A stretch of 64,000 nucleotides of DNA. It comes from an uncultured Lachnospiraceae bacterium (GTDB lineage: Bacteria; Bacillota; Clostridia; Lachnospirales; Lachnospiraceae). The stretch lies in contig CAJUFQ010000006.1 in assembly GCA_910585625.1 (NCBI GenBank), positions 1-64,000 of the forward strand. The letters run 5' to 3'. Position 1 is the stretch's first letter, and every line of letters begins with the position of its first letter. The translations under genes and the position numbers were made by a program. Under the pieces are notes generated by a model, which was given only the letters and a program-made list of their open reading frames with translations, was not told the DNA's origin and did no database searches. This document shows positions 7,072 through 16,744 of the stretch, piece by piece.

Positions 7072-9813
7072 GTGCAGACGATAAAAATTTTTCTGGCATC
7101 ATCGGTTGTGGAATTTAAGAGGGAACGTCAGGAACTGGCCGCATTTGTCAGTTTCATAAACAATAAAAGCGTCAAGAGAGACATCTTTCTGGAAATAAGA
7201 ATGTGTGAAGAACTAAGCAATGCTATGGCATTGGAGCGAAAGCAGGATGAATATAACGAGTACATAAGAGAAAGCGATTTTGTGCTCATACTGATTGGCA
7301 AGACGGTGGGGCAATATACAATTGAGGAATTCGATGTGGCATGGGAACATTTCCAAAAACATGGAAAACCGGATATTTTTACATATTTCAGAGAGTTCCC
7401 GCAGGGAGAACAAGTGCAGGAGAGCGTTCTTACTTTCAAGGAGCGGCTGGACAAGCAGTTGGGACATTATTACAGCCAATATACAGATTTGGATACGGTT
7501 AAAGTAGAGTTTTTGCAGGAAATGTATGACAACGCGCTGGAACTGCGGGATGGGTATTTGTTTTTGGACGAACAGCAGGTGCTGGCTGTGGAGGATGTGC
7601 CGTTTTATAAAGATGCCTTACAGCGGAAGAGGGAACGGAAAAAAGAACTGGATGAGGAATATGCTGCGCTTATGCCCAGACTGGCCCAGGCTCCGTCGGA
7701 GGAGGGTCTGTCCAGCAGGAAAGAGGAACTTGTGCGGGAAAGAGCAGCGCTTCAGAGAATGATATACCAGATGGAGACGGATTTGTTCCAGGAACGTCAG
7801 GAGATGGTGCAGAAACGGCGGTTGGGGATGCACATGAACTGGCGTGAAAAAAAGGCGGCGGAGTGGGTGGATAAGGGGGATTATGAAAGCGCCAAGAACA
7901 TTTTGCGGGATGTGCAATGGGAGGAGGAAATCGAGCAGTCTGAAAAGCGGATGAAGTTGTTCGGCGAAGAGCAGGGGCAACGGCAGTTGGTGGAAATCCG
8001 CAGATATATTTATGGGAAAAGACTGTTGATTTCCTATCTGAAAATAACGGGATTAGACCGGGATAGCGTGGAGGAAATCAAAGCCATATATGAGAACATT
8101 ACGGAAAAAGCGTTTAAATACCAAATGGAACACAAAGTTCTGCAGGAATACGCAGAGTTTCTGATAGGGCAGAACTGTGCAGAACAAGGGATAGCCGTGG
8201 CGGAGAAGCTGCGGCAGCGCTATAAAAATGATGAGAAAACGCTGACGAAACATAAGGCGGAGTTTCTTCTGTGGCTGGCGGATCGGTACAGTGATGTTAA
8301 GCAAGGGAAAAAGTCCAAACAGTGTATTTCAGAGGCTTTGGAAATCCTTCCCTTACTATATAATGACCTTGAAAGGGAGGGGCTGACAGCCTTGGCGGAT
8401 GTAAAGATGGCATATTGTCTGCGTATAATGCGGCAGGTGAAGGAAGCGAAGAAATGGAGCAGGGAGGCTTTGGAACTAAGCGCCGGGTTAGCTGAGCAGA
8501 ATCCGCAGGATGATACATTGCGCTGGATTTTAGGTGAGACCAGACTAAATTTTGTTTATCAATTGAGGTACATGGGGAAATCGACAGAAGCAGAAAGAGA
8601 TTGTCGGAAGGCTGTAGAAATTTATGAAGACCTGGCAGGAAATTATCCTTCCAACCCTTCCTGGTGCAGCCTGTTTCCTGAGCGAGAGGATATGGCTTAT
8701 GGACTGCAGAAGAGTTATAATTTGCTTGCAATCATAATGGAAAAAACGAAACGAGAGAAAGAAGCAGAGAGCCTGTATCGGAAAGCTTTGGAAACCGCGC
8801 GTTCCATTGCCGGCAGAAATCCTCTCAGCAAGGAGGAGCTTATGGCTCTAGTGTGCCGGAACCTTGCAACGCTATTAGATAAAAAGGGAAATCAGCGGGA
8901 ATTGCTTTTGGAAGCGGATAGCCTGTATCAGGAATCCAAGAAGATTTACACATCTCTGTTTAAAAGAAACCCTCAATGTTACAGGGATAAAGCGGCGCAA
9001 ATCCATTCTATATATGTGGATTTCCTGAACAGGATGAGACAGTGGGGTTTTTACGAAAATGATAGGGTTTATTATTATGATAATATGGAGTATGATACTC
9101 TGTGTGATTATATTCTGGATACTTATTTTTGTGCCATAGAATTTTATCCGGATACTTATTTTTATGCCATGGATTTTTATGCCATGGATCTTTATTCGGA
9201 AGCAAAGATGGGCAAGGACGAATGGGGAAAAAGAAAAAGCGAACCACTGGCGTCGCTTTACAGGGATACAGCAAGTTTCTATTGGAATAACAGGGCTAAG
9301 TTATCTTCTAACTATCATATGGGTTTTTATGACGTGACGGAGTGGTTTGAAAGAGCGATTGATATATACAGCCAATTGGCTAAGGATAGTAAGGGCAAAC
9401 CGCAAGAACATTATGCATATCAGGAAGCAAAGATCTGCCTTGAACTGGCTCATATTTTATATCAGCAGCATAATTCTAGCGAAGACTTCGAGCTCTACTC
9501 CGCCAGGGGCGAAGTAAACGAAGAAATCAAAGAAATAGAACCCTTGTATGAGCTGGCCGTGGACATCTTTGAATGTCTGTATGAGAAGAATCCTACCGAA
9601 GAGCTGCAGAAGAAGCTTCTCGAAGGTTATCGCGGATGGACACAGATGATGAAGCGAAGGCAGCAGTCTCAAGAATTGGATGAGATATGTAGGGAAACCC
9701 GTGAAATGGAAAATCAGGAAAGATGGAAGCAGAGACGCAACCAGATAAGCATCATGCTACGCAACCAGAGAAGCAACAAGACACGCAACCAGGAGGAAAA
9801 CCACAATGAATGA
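7072..9813 (+). CDS. DUF4062/TIR-like N-terminal domain fused to TPR repeats (putative defence sensor/scaffold)
   Basis: A 913-residue cytosolic protein starting at GTG behind AAAGAGGTGG. Residues 1-130 resemble the TIR-like DUF4062 fold: strand IKIFLASS (4-11), LERKQDEYNEYIRESDFVLILIG (strand at 71-76), then a conserved acidic motif EEFDVAW (85-91). A charged coiled-coil region follows (about 185-290), then TPR-type helical pairs to about 870 (for example AERDCRKAVEIYEDLAGNYP). The tail is basic and Asn/Gln-rich, encoded by three copies of acgcaaccag. A small in-frame tandem duplication lies near 9116-9200. The stop overlaps the next gene's start by 8 nt, so the two are co-translated. A role in signal production or sensing for the nuclease partner is inference. 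Confidence 0.75.
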   Translation: MQTIKIFLASSVVEFKRERQELAAFVSFINNKSVKRDIFLEIRMCEELSNAMALERKQDEYNEYIRESDFVLILIGKTVGQYTIEEFDVAWEHFQKHGKPDIFTYFREFPQGEQVQESVLTFKERLDKQLGHYYSQYTDLDTVKVEFLQEMYDNALELRDGYLFLDEQQVLAVEDVPFYKDALQRKRERKKELDEEYAALMPRLAQAPSEEGLSSRKEELVRERAALQRMIYQMETDLFQERQEMVQKRRLGMHMNWREKKAAEWVDKGDYESAKNILRDVQWEEEIEQSEKRMKLFGEEQGQRQLVEIRRYIYGKRLLISYLKITGLDRDSVEEIKAIYENITEKAFKYQMEHKVLQEYAEFLIGQNCAEQGIAVAEKLRQRYKNDEKTLTKHKAEFLLWLADRYSDVKQGKKSKQCISEALEILPLLYNDLEREGLTALADVKMAYCLRIMRQVKEAKKWSREALELSAGLAEQNPQDDTLRWILGETRLNFVYQLRYMGKSTEAERDCRKAVEIYEDLAGNYPSNPSWCSLFPEREDMAYGLQKSYNLLAIIMEKTKREKEAESLYRKALETARSIAGRNPLSKEELMALVCRNLATLLDKKGNQRELLLEADSLYQESKKIYTSLFKRNPQCYRDKAAQIHSIYVDFLNRMRQWGFYENDRVYYYDNMEYDTLCDYILDTYFCAIEFYPDTYFYAMDFYAMDLYSEAKMGKDEWGKRKSEPLASLYRDTASFYWNNRAKLSSNYHMGFYDVTEWFERAIDIYSQLAKDSKGKPQEHYAYQEAKICLELAHILYQQHNSSEDFELYSARGEVNEEIKEIEPLYELAVDIFECLYEKNPTEELQKKLLEGYRGWTQMMKRRQQSQELDEICRETREMENQERWKQRRNQISIMLRNQRSNKTRNQEENHNE

Positions 9814-12800
9814 ACATGAGAATATAAATGATAAGAGAAATGTGAAAGTTTTATACGGCGGGGAGGCAGCAATCCAGTACCATCTGTATCAATATCCCCT
9901 ATACCGTTTCCTGTCCGATGGGGACGAATCGCTGAACATCCTGGTGGTTGGTTTTGGGAATTATGGACAGAAATTTCTGGACATCTGCCTGCAAATCGGG
10001 CAGGTAAGGAAAAAGAATCTGCGTGTGACGGTCATATCGGATGACAGCGCAGATGAAGAGCGGTATCTGGCAGGGCGGCCGGAGCTGGCGGACTTTTATA
10101 AGATTGTGGACAAGGATACCAAAGAGGATGCGGGCGGCGAACAGGAGAATGGGGAGGATGGTACGCCAACGGATTTTGGCGGCGTCTATGGAACCATCAT
10201 TTTTGAGGTTGCAAAGCTGGAGAGGGATAACCAGAAAGCCAATGCGGATATCCTGGAAAACCATGTGATGTGCGAGCACTACGATACGCATTATGTATTT
10301 ATTGCATTAGGGGAGGATTTGTTGAATCAGAGTGCGGCAAAAGCCTGTGAAAGCGTGGTTGACAGCCTGGAACTGCAGTGTATGGTAAGCTATGTGCAGG
10401 CGGAGGAAAGCGCTCTGCCTGAGGAGAAAGACAATCTGTGTCCGGTCTTTGTTAATGAGGACGTCAGAAAACTGCCATTGTATCCTGAGTTTGAGAGAAT
10501 GGCGTTCAATACACACCTTATCTGGGAAAAAAGCCTGAATGCAGATTACCGGCAGGTCCGCGCGGAATTCCGCAAGTCCTACAATTACTATTCCTGTTTA
10601 TCGCATGTCCTGTCTTTGAAGTATAAACTCTACCATGCGGGTATCGACTTGGAACATGGCAGTTTGGAAGAAGCGGCAAAAATATTTCAGGAGAAAGTGC
10701 TGGGAGATGGCGAAACGTGTGCCGAACTGAAAAATGAACTGATATGGATGGAACACCGCAGATGGGTGACGGAGAAGCTATGCAAGGGATGGAGGCGGAT
10801 TTCCAACCTCAGGGACTGCCCAAATGGAGGCATGAAAGATGAGAGGAGGAAACGCCATGTGTGTATCCTGCCAAGCAGCCCCAACCAGGATCTTGCGGCT
10901 GAATATAAGAAAAACCCTGATTTTTGGGACAAGGCCTCAGAAAGTAAATTAAATAAACTGGACGAACTGGACCGTATGTCGGTAAGGCTGCACAGGCTGT
11001 TTGTGAAAGAAGCAGAACGAGTCAGAAAAGAAAATCTGCTCAACAGCAGGAATTTTGCCATTATCCGGGATTTGGCGGAAAAGGATCAGGAGGCGCTGAC
11101 CGCTTTCCAGGAGTGGTTTGTATGCCTGAAAGATATCTGGAACGGTGGAAGCAGTAAAGTCTGGCTTTATAAGGGACTGAAAAATAATTTGCTGCGGGCA
11201 GCAGAAAACATGGCGGATATAGATAGGAAATCCATAAAAGAGCAGATTAAGGCGTTGGAAACAAGATTTTATCCGGTGTTGGCCAGTATGGAATACCGGG
11301 ATTATAAACTGGATGACGTGGCGTTGGTGGAGAATATTCCTTTTGTGCTGACGTATACAAATTCCTTGTATCTTGCAGTCCCCTTTGTGTCAAGCAGCGA
11401 TAACTCGAAGATATTCCAAAATGTAGCCTCCGCCACAATCAGCAATCCTGCACGTATCTTGTATCTTTGCGTGGTAGAAGAAGAAAGCGATGTGCAAGGG
11501 ATAAAGGAGACGATACCTTATGTCATGGCTTATCTGAACCGCAAACATGTGCGGGCGAAAGTGGAATTTGTGATTGCGCTTGCAGATGGGCTGTTATCCT
11601 GTGCGCAGCAAGCCCTGGAGGGCGTAGAAGGACAGTATAAAGAGAGGATAAAACAGGTGAAATATATAACCGCGCCGACAGAAGAAGAAATGCCTGCAAT
11701 GCTGGAAGAATACCTGGCAGGGAGGAAGAAGCGGAGAAAGGCATTTGTGCTGGAGCGCAATAAGACCGCGCTTTCAGCGCTCATGGAAGGAGCAGGGATT
11801 TACCGGAGATTTCCCAACTTCCGGTTCGATTCTGCCGCCATGAAGTTCCGTTCGCTGTCCCGGTGCGATTTGCTTGGCTATATCAGCAAATCCCCTTACC
11901 TTACTGTGGCGGATATGGTGTCCCTGCGGCGTTCTGGCTGCAGAATCAGCAGGCAGCCGGAATTTTTTGCCGAGTACCAGGAATTGTGGGAGGAATATAG
12001 TAAGAATCCAGGAACCTGGAAAGCGCTCTGCAGATATCTGGGGGATTATGCAGAGAAATATGGGATTATCGCATCTTTTAAGCGCAAAGATAACAGTCAG
12101 AAAGAGCAGGAATATCAGGAATACCAGTATATCCTTCCGTTTTCCTGCCGAAGAAGCGCTGCCAAGGTGGTAGGATTCCTGAAAGAAAACAAGTTTGTGG
12201 AAGCGCGGAGCAAGGTGTACCGTTATACGACGGATTCCTGTAAAATTGTTATTGTGGACAGGTGCGGCTGCCGCAAAGAATATGACAGGCTGTTTGCGAA
12301 TATCTACGCCCTGATGGATCCGGACGCCATAGATGTGTTTCTGAATACAAAGGAACATGCCGTGAAGGTTGCCTTTGATAATCTGCAGGTTTCCGACGTT
12401 TCTATTGAAGACCACAGTGGGAAATGCAGGCATTTATTGAGTTTTTTTCAGAAGCTTGGATATGTCATCAACTTGGAAGTTGGGGAAAGGAACGGTAATA
12501 ACATAAGCATTAGCTTCACATATGCCACAAGGCAGATAAAGGAGCTACTGACCAAAGGGGGGAGGATGCTCGAAGTATATTTGTACCATAAAGTCAGGGA
12601 ATCCGGACTGTTTGACGATGTCATGAGCGGTTTTGAGATTGAATGGGAGGATAGCCCGGAGAATAAGAATGAGTTTGACTGCATTCTTACCAAAGGGTTC
12701 CAGACGGTTTTTGTAGAGTGCAAGGCTGTGAAGATGATGGAACAGGATTATTACTATAAATTGAAAGTGCTGGCGGAACATTTCGGTATCAATGTGATTA

Positions 12801-12979
12801 TGGTGATGCTGCGGGAGACTCAGGAAAAGAGTTACCATGATACGGCAAAACTGAACAAAAATCAGGAGGAGCGCGGGAAGAAGCTGAATATTATTACAGT
12901 GCGAAAGCGGGAGGAAATTGAACATATTGATGAGACGCTGCTGAAAATAGTAAATGGGACTTATGCGGCAGAGGATTGA
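9806..12979 (+). CDS. TrkA_N-like Rossmann / RyR-like / CARF-like protein with C-terminal Card1-type PD-(D/E)XK nuclease
   Basis: A 1057-residue multidomain protein; AGGAGGA at 9791-9797 drives the ATG at 9806. Residues 43-80 hold a nucleotide-binding Rossmann start, VVGFGNYG (Gly49, 51, 54), with a TrkA_N-like layout to about 250. Residues 312-400 resemble a degenerate RyR domain (WMEHRRWVTEKLCKGW). Residues 505-650 form an alpha/beta region that could be CARF-like. The C-terminus looks like the DUF1887/Card1 nuclease: Glu923 in MLEVYLY, Asp958 in NEFDCI and Glu971-Cys-Lys973, a PD-(D/E)XK site. Family knowledge: Card1-type nucleases are switched on by cyclic oligonucleotides. Here the sensor is fused to an extra Rossmann-RyR module. 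No cas genes are present. The nuclease site is well supported; the CARF call is tentative. Confidence 0.75.
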   Translation: MNEHENINDKRNVKVLYGGEAAIQYHLYQYPLYRFLSDGDESLNILVVGFGNYGQKFLDICLQIGQVRKKNLRVTVISDDSADEERYLAGRPELADFYKIVDKDTKEDAGGEQENGEDGTPTDFGGVYGTIIFEVAKLERDNQKANADILENHVMCEHYDTHYVFIALGEDLLNQSAAKACESVVDSLELQCMVSYVQAEESALPEEKDNLCPVFVNEDVRKLPLYPEFERMAFNTHLIWEKSLNADYRQVRAEFRKSYNYYSCLSHVLSLKYKLYHAGIDLEHGSLEEAAKIFQEKVLGDGETCAELKNELIWMEHRRWVTEKLCKGWRRISNLRDCPNGGMKDERRKRHVCILPSSPNQDLAAEYKKNPDFWDKASESKLNKLDELDRMSVRLHRLFVKEAERVRKENLLNSRNFAIIRDLAEKDQEALTAFQEWFVCLKDIWNGGSSKVWLYKGLKNNLLRAAENMADIDRKSIKEQIKALETRFYPVLASMEYRDYKLDDVALVENIPFVLTYTNSLYLAVPFVSSSDNSKIFQNVASATISNPARILYLCVVEEESDVQGIKETIPYVMAYLNRKHVRAKVEFVIALADGLLSCAQQALEGVEGQYKERIKQVKYITAPTEEEMPAMLEEYLAGRKKRRKAFVLERNKTALSALMEGAGIYRRFPNFRFDSAAMKFRSLSRCDLLGYISKSPYLTVADMVSLRRSGCRISRQPEFFAEYQELWEEYSKNPGTWKALCRYLGDYAEKYGIIASFKRKDNSQKEQEYQEYQYILPFSCRRSAAKVVGFLKENKFVEARSKVYRYTTDSCKIVIVDRCGCRKEYDRLFANIYALMDPDAIDVFLNTKEHAVKVAFDNLQVSDVSIEDHSGKCRHLLSFFQKLGYVINLEVGERNGNNISISFTYATRQIKELLTKGGRMLEVYLYHKVRESGLFDDVMSGFEIEWEDSPENKNEFDCILTKGFQTVFVECKAVKMMEQDYYYKLKVLAEHFGINVIMVMLRETQEKSYHDTAKLNKNQEERGKKLNIITVRKREEIEHIDETLLKIVNGTYAAED

Positions 12980-13004
12980 GGCAGGCACAGAAAGGGGCGC
13001 AGAT

Positions 13005-13292
13005 ATGTACGAACCAAAACCAATCGATACAAGCAACGTCACGCTTCCGGCAAAGCTGCTTGCCTTGACAGAGCAGCTGGCAGAAAATGTGCATGACGTG
13101 TGGGCAATGGGCAGAATTGCGGAGGGCTGGACTTATGGGAAGGTAAAGGACGTGGAAAGGAAGAAGACGCCGCAGCTTATTCCCTATTTGGAGCTGCCGG
13201 AAGAGGAGAAGCAGTATGACAGGAATACGGCGCTGGAAACATTGAAGATGATAATTAAGATGGGATACAAGATAGAAAAGGAGGATGCATGA
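13005..13292 (+). CDS. stand-alone RyR-domain protein
   Basis: A 95-residue protein that is essentially one RyR repeat (the ryanodine-receptor repeat, PF02026 type). The order YEPKPIDTSNVTLP, LAENVHDVWA, EGWTYG, PQLIPY, EEEKQYDRNTALETLK and MGYKI follows the bacterial RyR consensus. The ATG at 13005, 8 nt after AAAGGGG, is preferred; the ATG at 12954 overlaps the upstream gene and adds non-family residues. It is the last gene of the three-gene operon, 25 nt after the nuclease gene. Bacterial RyR domains recur beside TrkA_N, TIR and nuclease modules in predicted conflict systems and are suspected to bind nucleotide-type ligands (computational literature, recalled). No catalytic residues are evident, so it could be a ligand sensor or a regulator. 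Confidence 0.85.
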   Translation: MYEPKPIDTSNVTLPAKLLALTEQLAENVHDVWAMGRIAEGWTYGKVKDVERKKTPQLIPYLELPEEEKQYDRNTALETLKMIIKMGYKIEKEDA

Positions 13293-13386
13293 TGTTAAAA
13301 GTCTTCTGGGTTGCTTTTTCTCTCGAGAAGTATTAGAATAATTATATTAAAGGTATGCACGATTGTTTTGAATGGAAGGAGAAAAC

Positions 13387-16300
13387 ATGGCAAAGAAGAA
13401 ACTTTTGGCGGCAGCGCTTGCCGCAGTGGTCATGGTAACGACAGCCGCAGGCAGCATGATGCCGGGCAGCGTTGTTAAGGCAGCGGGAGAACCCGTGGAG
13501 ACCACAATCGAGAAGACCGAGGTGTCTAACCCCATCCTCGGCAGGGACAGCAACGGAGACTTACTGTACGGAGGCGACCCCTCAGTGCTGATAGACGGCG
13601 ACACGCTCTATCTGTATACCGGGCGCGACAGCTCCACGCAGGAATCCTACTATATGCTGGAGTGGCAGTGCTACTCCACGAAGGATCTGAAGACGTGGAC
13701 AAATGAGGGCGTAATCATGAAAGCGGACAAGCAGTCCATCCCCTGGGCCAATACCGGCACGGACGCCTGGGCAGGCCAGATTGAGAAGTATAATGGGAAA
13801 TATTACTTCTACTACTGCACCTGGGATAAGAATGCCAATGACAATGATTCAAACGGCAAGCAGTCTATCGGCGTGGCAGTCTCTGATTCCCCGACCGGGC
13901 CGTTTGTGGATAAGGGGGAGCCGTTGGTTAGCGGGACAGTCACGACGCCTGAGAGCAGCGGATGGAATGACATCGACCCTACTGTGTGGGTGGAAAAGGA
14001 TGAGCAGGGCCAGGAACACCGTTACCTCTCCTGGGGCAATGGCAAAGTCTTCGCCTGCGAGCTGAATGAGGATATGATTTCAGTTAAGGACATTAACGGC
14101 GATGGTAAGATTACGTTTGGCATCCAGAAAAATGGGGCGACCTCTGCGACAGCGGATATCATTGAGCTGAATGCAGATGGGCTTACGTTTACAGAAGCCC
14201 CCTGGATTTACCGCAGGAAAGACGCGGAAGGCAAGCCAGCAGGGCCGTATTACCTGTTCTATGCATATGGATGGCGGGAACAGATGGCGTACGCCACCAC
14301 TGATAACCTGTTAGACGGTCAGCTGAAATTTGGCAGCGTGCTTATGCCTCCGGCAACAACTTCCAACACCAACCATATGGCAGTCTTTGACTTCCAGGGC
14401 AAGACATACTTCATTTACCATAATGGTTCTTTGCCCGGTGGAAGCGGGTTCCGGCGCACGGCGTGCATTACGGAGCTTCACTTTAACGAGGATGGGAGCG
14501 TCCGGGAAATCCCAGAGACGGCAATCGGCATCACCGGGGACAGCCCCTATATCTTATATAGCAATGCCGGACGCGTCATCTCCCATGAGCATTTCATTAA
14601 CTCCAGCGCGGATGGGGATTATCCTTATACGGATATTGCAGTCGGTACCTACTACCAGCCAGAGAAGCTGGACGCCAGCTGGGCATTCGTGGACGGCAAG
14701 GCAGACCCGGGCAAGGCTTCCTATGTGTCCATCCAGTCGGAGAATAAGCCAGGTTTATACCTGACGGTCAACGATGACAGCACAGTCGTATTGGCGCAAG
14801 ACGCCAAATACAGTGTGGAAAATAACAAGATTAAGGCAGACGAGGCTTGTGCCAAGGCGCAGACTTTCCGCACGGTAAAGGGCCTGACAGATTCAGAGAA
14901 AGCCATTTCCTTTGAGAGCATTGCCAAGCCGGGGAATTACCTCAGCATGGACGGTAAGGGAGGGCTTATCGTGAAGCCGCTGGCTTCGTGCGATGCGAGT
15001 GCCGACTTTTATCTGAACAACCCGCCTTCCGGCTCTGGTTCGGAGAAGCCCGGAACGAAGAACGATGTGACGTCTTTGAAAATTGACGGTAAGGACGTGG
15101 CAAAGAACGGGTTTACCTATGACTATGAGGTTCCGTTTGGGACGGAGTCGGTGCAGCTGGCAATCGAGACGCAGGATGCGAAAGGGTTTGTCACAGTGGA
15201 TGGGAAGCTGCGTGACGACCTTGCAGGCATAACCGTCCCGCTGAACGGCATCCATACCAAGGTCACTGTCGGTGTCTTTTCTGAGGATAAGAGGCCGCGG
15301 GCAACTTACACCGTGATAATTAAGAAGAATGCTACGGTAGAAACTTATTCCACCCCGCTCAAGACATTCAGCTTCGAGGATGGGCTGGATGGAGCTATTA
15401 CGGTTCAAAAAGGGAATTCTGGCGACACGCCGGTGCAGGCAAATTTTACGCCTGAATATGTAGAAGGCGCCAATGGCGGCAAGGCTGTCCGCCTGCCGGG
15501 TTCTTATGGACTGAAACTCTGCGACGCCGCCGGGATTGGCGAGAACTATTCTATCTCCTACTGGATGAAGCCGGAAGTCCTTGGCGGGGACGTCGACCCG
15601 ACGCTTGCCGCCGGGACGTTCAACCCTAAACAGTACTGGCTGAACCTTACGTTTGTCAGGTCAATCTGGTCGAACGACGGGAATTTCATTGATGATGCCG
15701 GTACGCTCAGTTACGAAAAGGATAAGTGGCAGCTTGTCACACTGACGGTCAGCGGTAATAAAGCAAAGCTCTATGTGAATGGCGAGAAAAAGGGAGACGG
15801 TTCTATCGCCTCCAACATCATGGGCCAGGAAAACGCGGCGGTCTATTTTGGCGTCAATGCCTGGGACGCTTATTTTACAGGAGTCGTGGATGAGGTGAAG
15901 ATTTATAACAGTACGCTGGATGAGGCGGAAGTCCTGGCAATCGCCTCTGCGGAGAGCAAAAAGCCGGAGGAAGCGCCGCAGCCGGACCCAACCGCCCCGG
16001 TTCCGGGAGGGACATTCGGGGATGATGGGGTGACGCTTCCGCCGGAAGAAACCACAGATCCTGAGCTGCCAACGCAGCCGTCTATCAAGAAGGTAACAGT
16101 GAAGGCTGCGAACCAGAAAGCAGGCGTTAAGACAGTTTACCTGAAAAAAGGAGCAAAAGTCACGTTAGCCGCTACCGTGACCGGAACCGGCAAGTTCAGC
16201 AAGACGGTGGAGTGGGGTACTTCCAAGCCAGGCGTGGCGTCCGTGAAGAAAGGCGTTGTCACAGCCAAGAAATCCGGCACGGCGAAAATTACCGTGAACG

Positions 16301-16602
16301 CCAAGGCGGATAAGAAAAAGAAAGCGGCAATCACCGTGAAAGTATCTAATAAAGCGGTGGCTAATAAGAAGCTGGTGTTAAAGGATAAGAAGAAGACCCT
16401 CAAGAAGGGCAAAACGTATACGGTGGCAATCAAATCCATGACGAGCAAGACCACGGACGCCGTGACCTATAAGAGTTCTAAGGGCAGCGTTGCCCCAGTT
16501 GACAAATATGGCGTCGTGACAGCGAAGAAGCCGGGGAAGGCTACCATCACTGTCAAGTGTGGAAAGAAGAGCGCGAAGCTGGAGATAACAGTGAAAAAAT
16601 AA
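13387..16602 (+). CDS. secreted modular GH43 enzyme (arabinofuranosidase/xylosidase type)
   Basis: Predicted exo- or debranching hydrolase for arabinoxylan. ATG at 13387 is chosen because GGAAGGAG precedes it and a signal peptide follows (1-33). The five-bladed GH43 catalytic domain spans about 45-400 with base Asp64 (GGDPSV), pKa-modulating Asp197 (NDIDPT) and acid Glu270 (TEAPWIY). Next come a beta-trefoil-like/AbfB-type domain (about 445-550), a LamG/concanavalin-like domain (about 655-850), a proline-rich linker and two Big_2 repeats (about 900-1071). It sits directly after the putative defence operon but shares function with the GH10 and GH30 genes. Substrate specificity inside GH43 cannot be fixed by eye. 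A strong terminator follows. Confidence 0.9.
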   Translation: MAKKKLLAAALAAVVMVTTAAGSMMPGSVVKAAGEPVETTIEKTEVSNPILGRDSNGDLLYGGDPSVLIDGDTLYLYTGRDSSTQESYYMLEWQCYSTKDLKTWTNEGVIMKADKQSIPWANTGTDAWAGQIEKYNGKYYFYYCTWDKNANDNDSNGKQSIGVAVSDSPTGPFVDKGEPLVSGTVTTPESSGWNDIDPTVWVEKDEQGQEHRYLSWGNGKVFACELNEDMISVKDINGDGKITFGIQKNGATSATADIIELNADGLTFTEAPWIYRRKDAEGKPAGPYYLFYAYGWREQMAYATTDNLLDGQLKFGSVLMPPATTSNTNHMAVFDFQGKTYFIYHNGSLPGGSGFRRTACITELHFNEDGSVREIPETAIGITGDSPYILYSNAGRVISHEHFINSSADGDYPYTDIAVGTYYQPEKLDASWAFVDGKADPGKASYVSIQSENKPGLYLTVNDDSTVVLAQDAKYSVENNKIKADEACAKAQTFRTVKGLTDSEKAISFESIAKPGNYLSMDGKGGLIVKPLASCDASADFYLNNPPSGSGSEKPGTKNDVTSLKIDGKDVAKNGFTYDYEVPFGTESVQLAIETQDAKGFVTVDGKLRDDLAGITVPLNGIHTKVTVGVFSEDKRPRATYTVIIKKNATVETYSTPLKTFSFEDGLDGAITVQKGNSGDTPVQANFTPEYVEGANGGKAVRLPGSYGLKLCDAAGIGENYSISYWMKPEVLGGDVDPTLAAGTFNPKQYWLNLTFVRSIWSNDGNFIDDAGTLSYEKDKWQLVTLTVSGNKAKLYVNGEKKGDGSIASNIMGQENAAVYFGVNAWDAYFTGVVDEVKIYNSTLDEAEVLAIASAESKKPEEAPQPDPTAPVPGGTFGDDGVTLPPEETTDPELPTQPSIKKVTVKAANQKAGVKTVYLKKGAKVTLAATVTGTGKFSKTVEWGTSKPGVASVKKGVVTAKKSGTAKITVNAKADKKKKAAITVKVSNKAVANKKLVLKDKKKTLKKGKTYTVAIKSMTSKTTDAVTYKSSKGSVAPVDKYGVVTAKKPGKATITVKCGKKSAKLEITVKK

Positions 16603-16618
16603 CAGACAGACAAAACAG

Positions 16619-16663
16619 CGGCTTTCCGGCGTGGGGCAATCCCTGCCGGAAAGCCGTTAATTT
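16619..16663 (+). terminator. terminator of the GH43 gene
   Basis: A 12-bp perfect stem (16619-16630 with 16645-16656), 14-nt loop and the tail ttaatttt. The T-run is modest but the stem is strong. Confidence 0.8.
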
Positions 16664-16744
16664 TCCGAATCATTTATGTTCGTGCGACAGCCCCCTTTGG
16701 TACTAGGAAACTAAAAAATGGGTAAACTCAAAAACATTCCTTTG

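Noticed and set aside
12954..13004. Upstream ATG for the RyR gene
   Set aside because: It lies inside the nuclease gene, adds non-family residues and has no ribosome-binding site.
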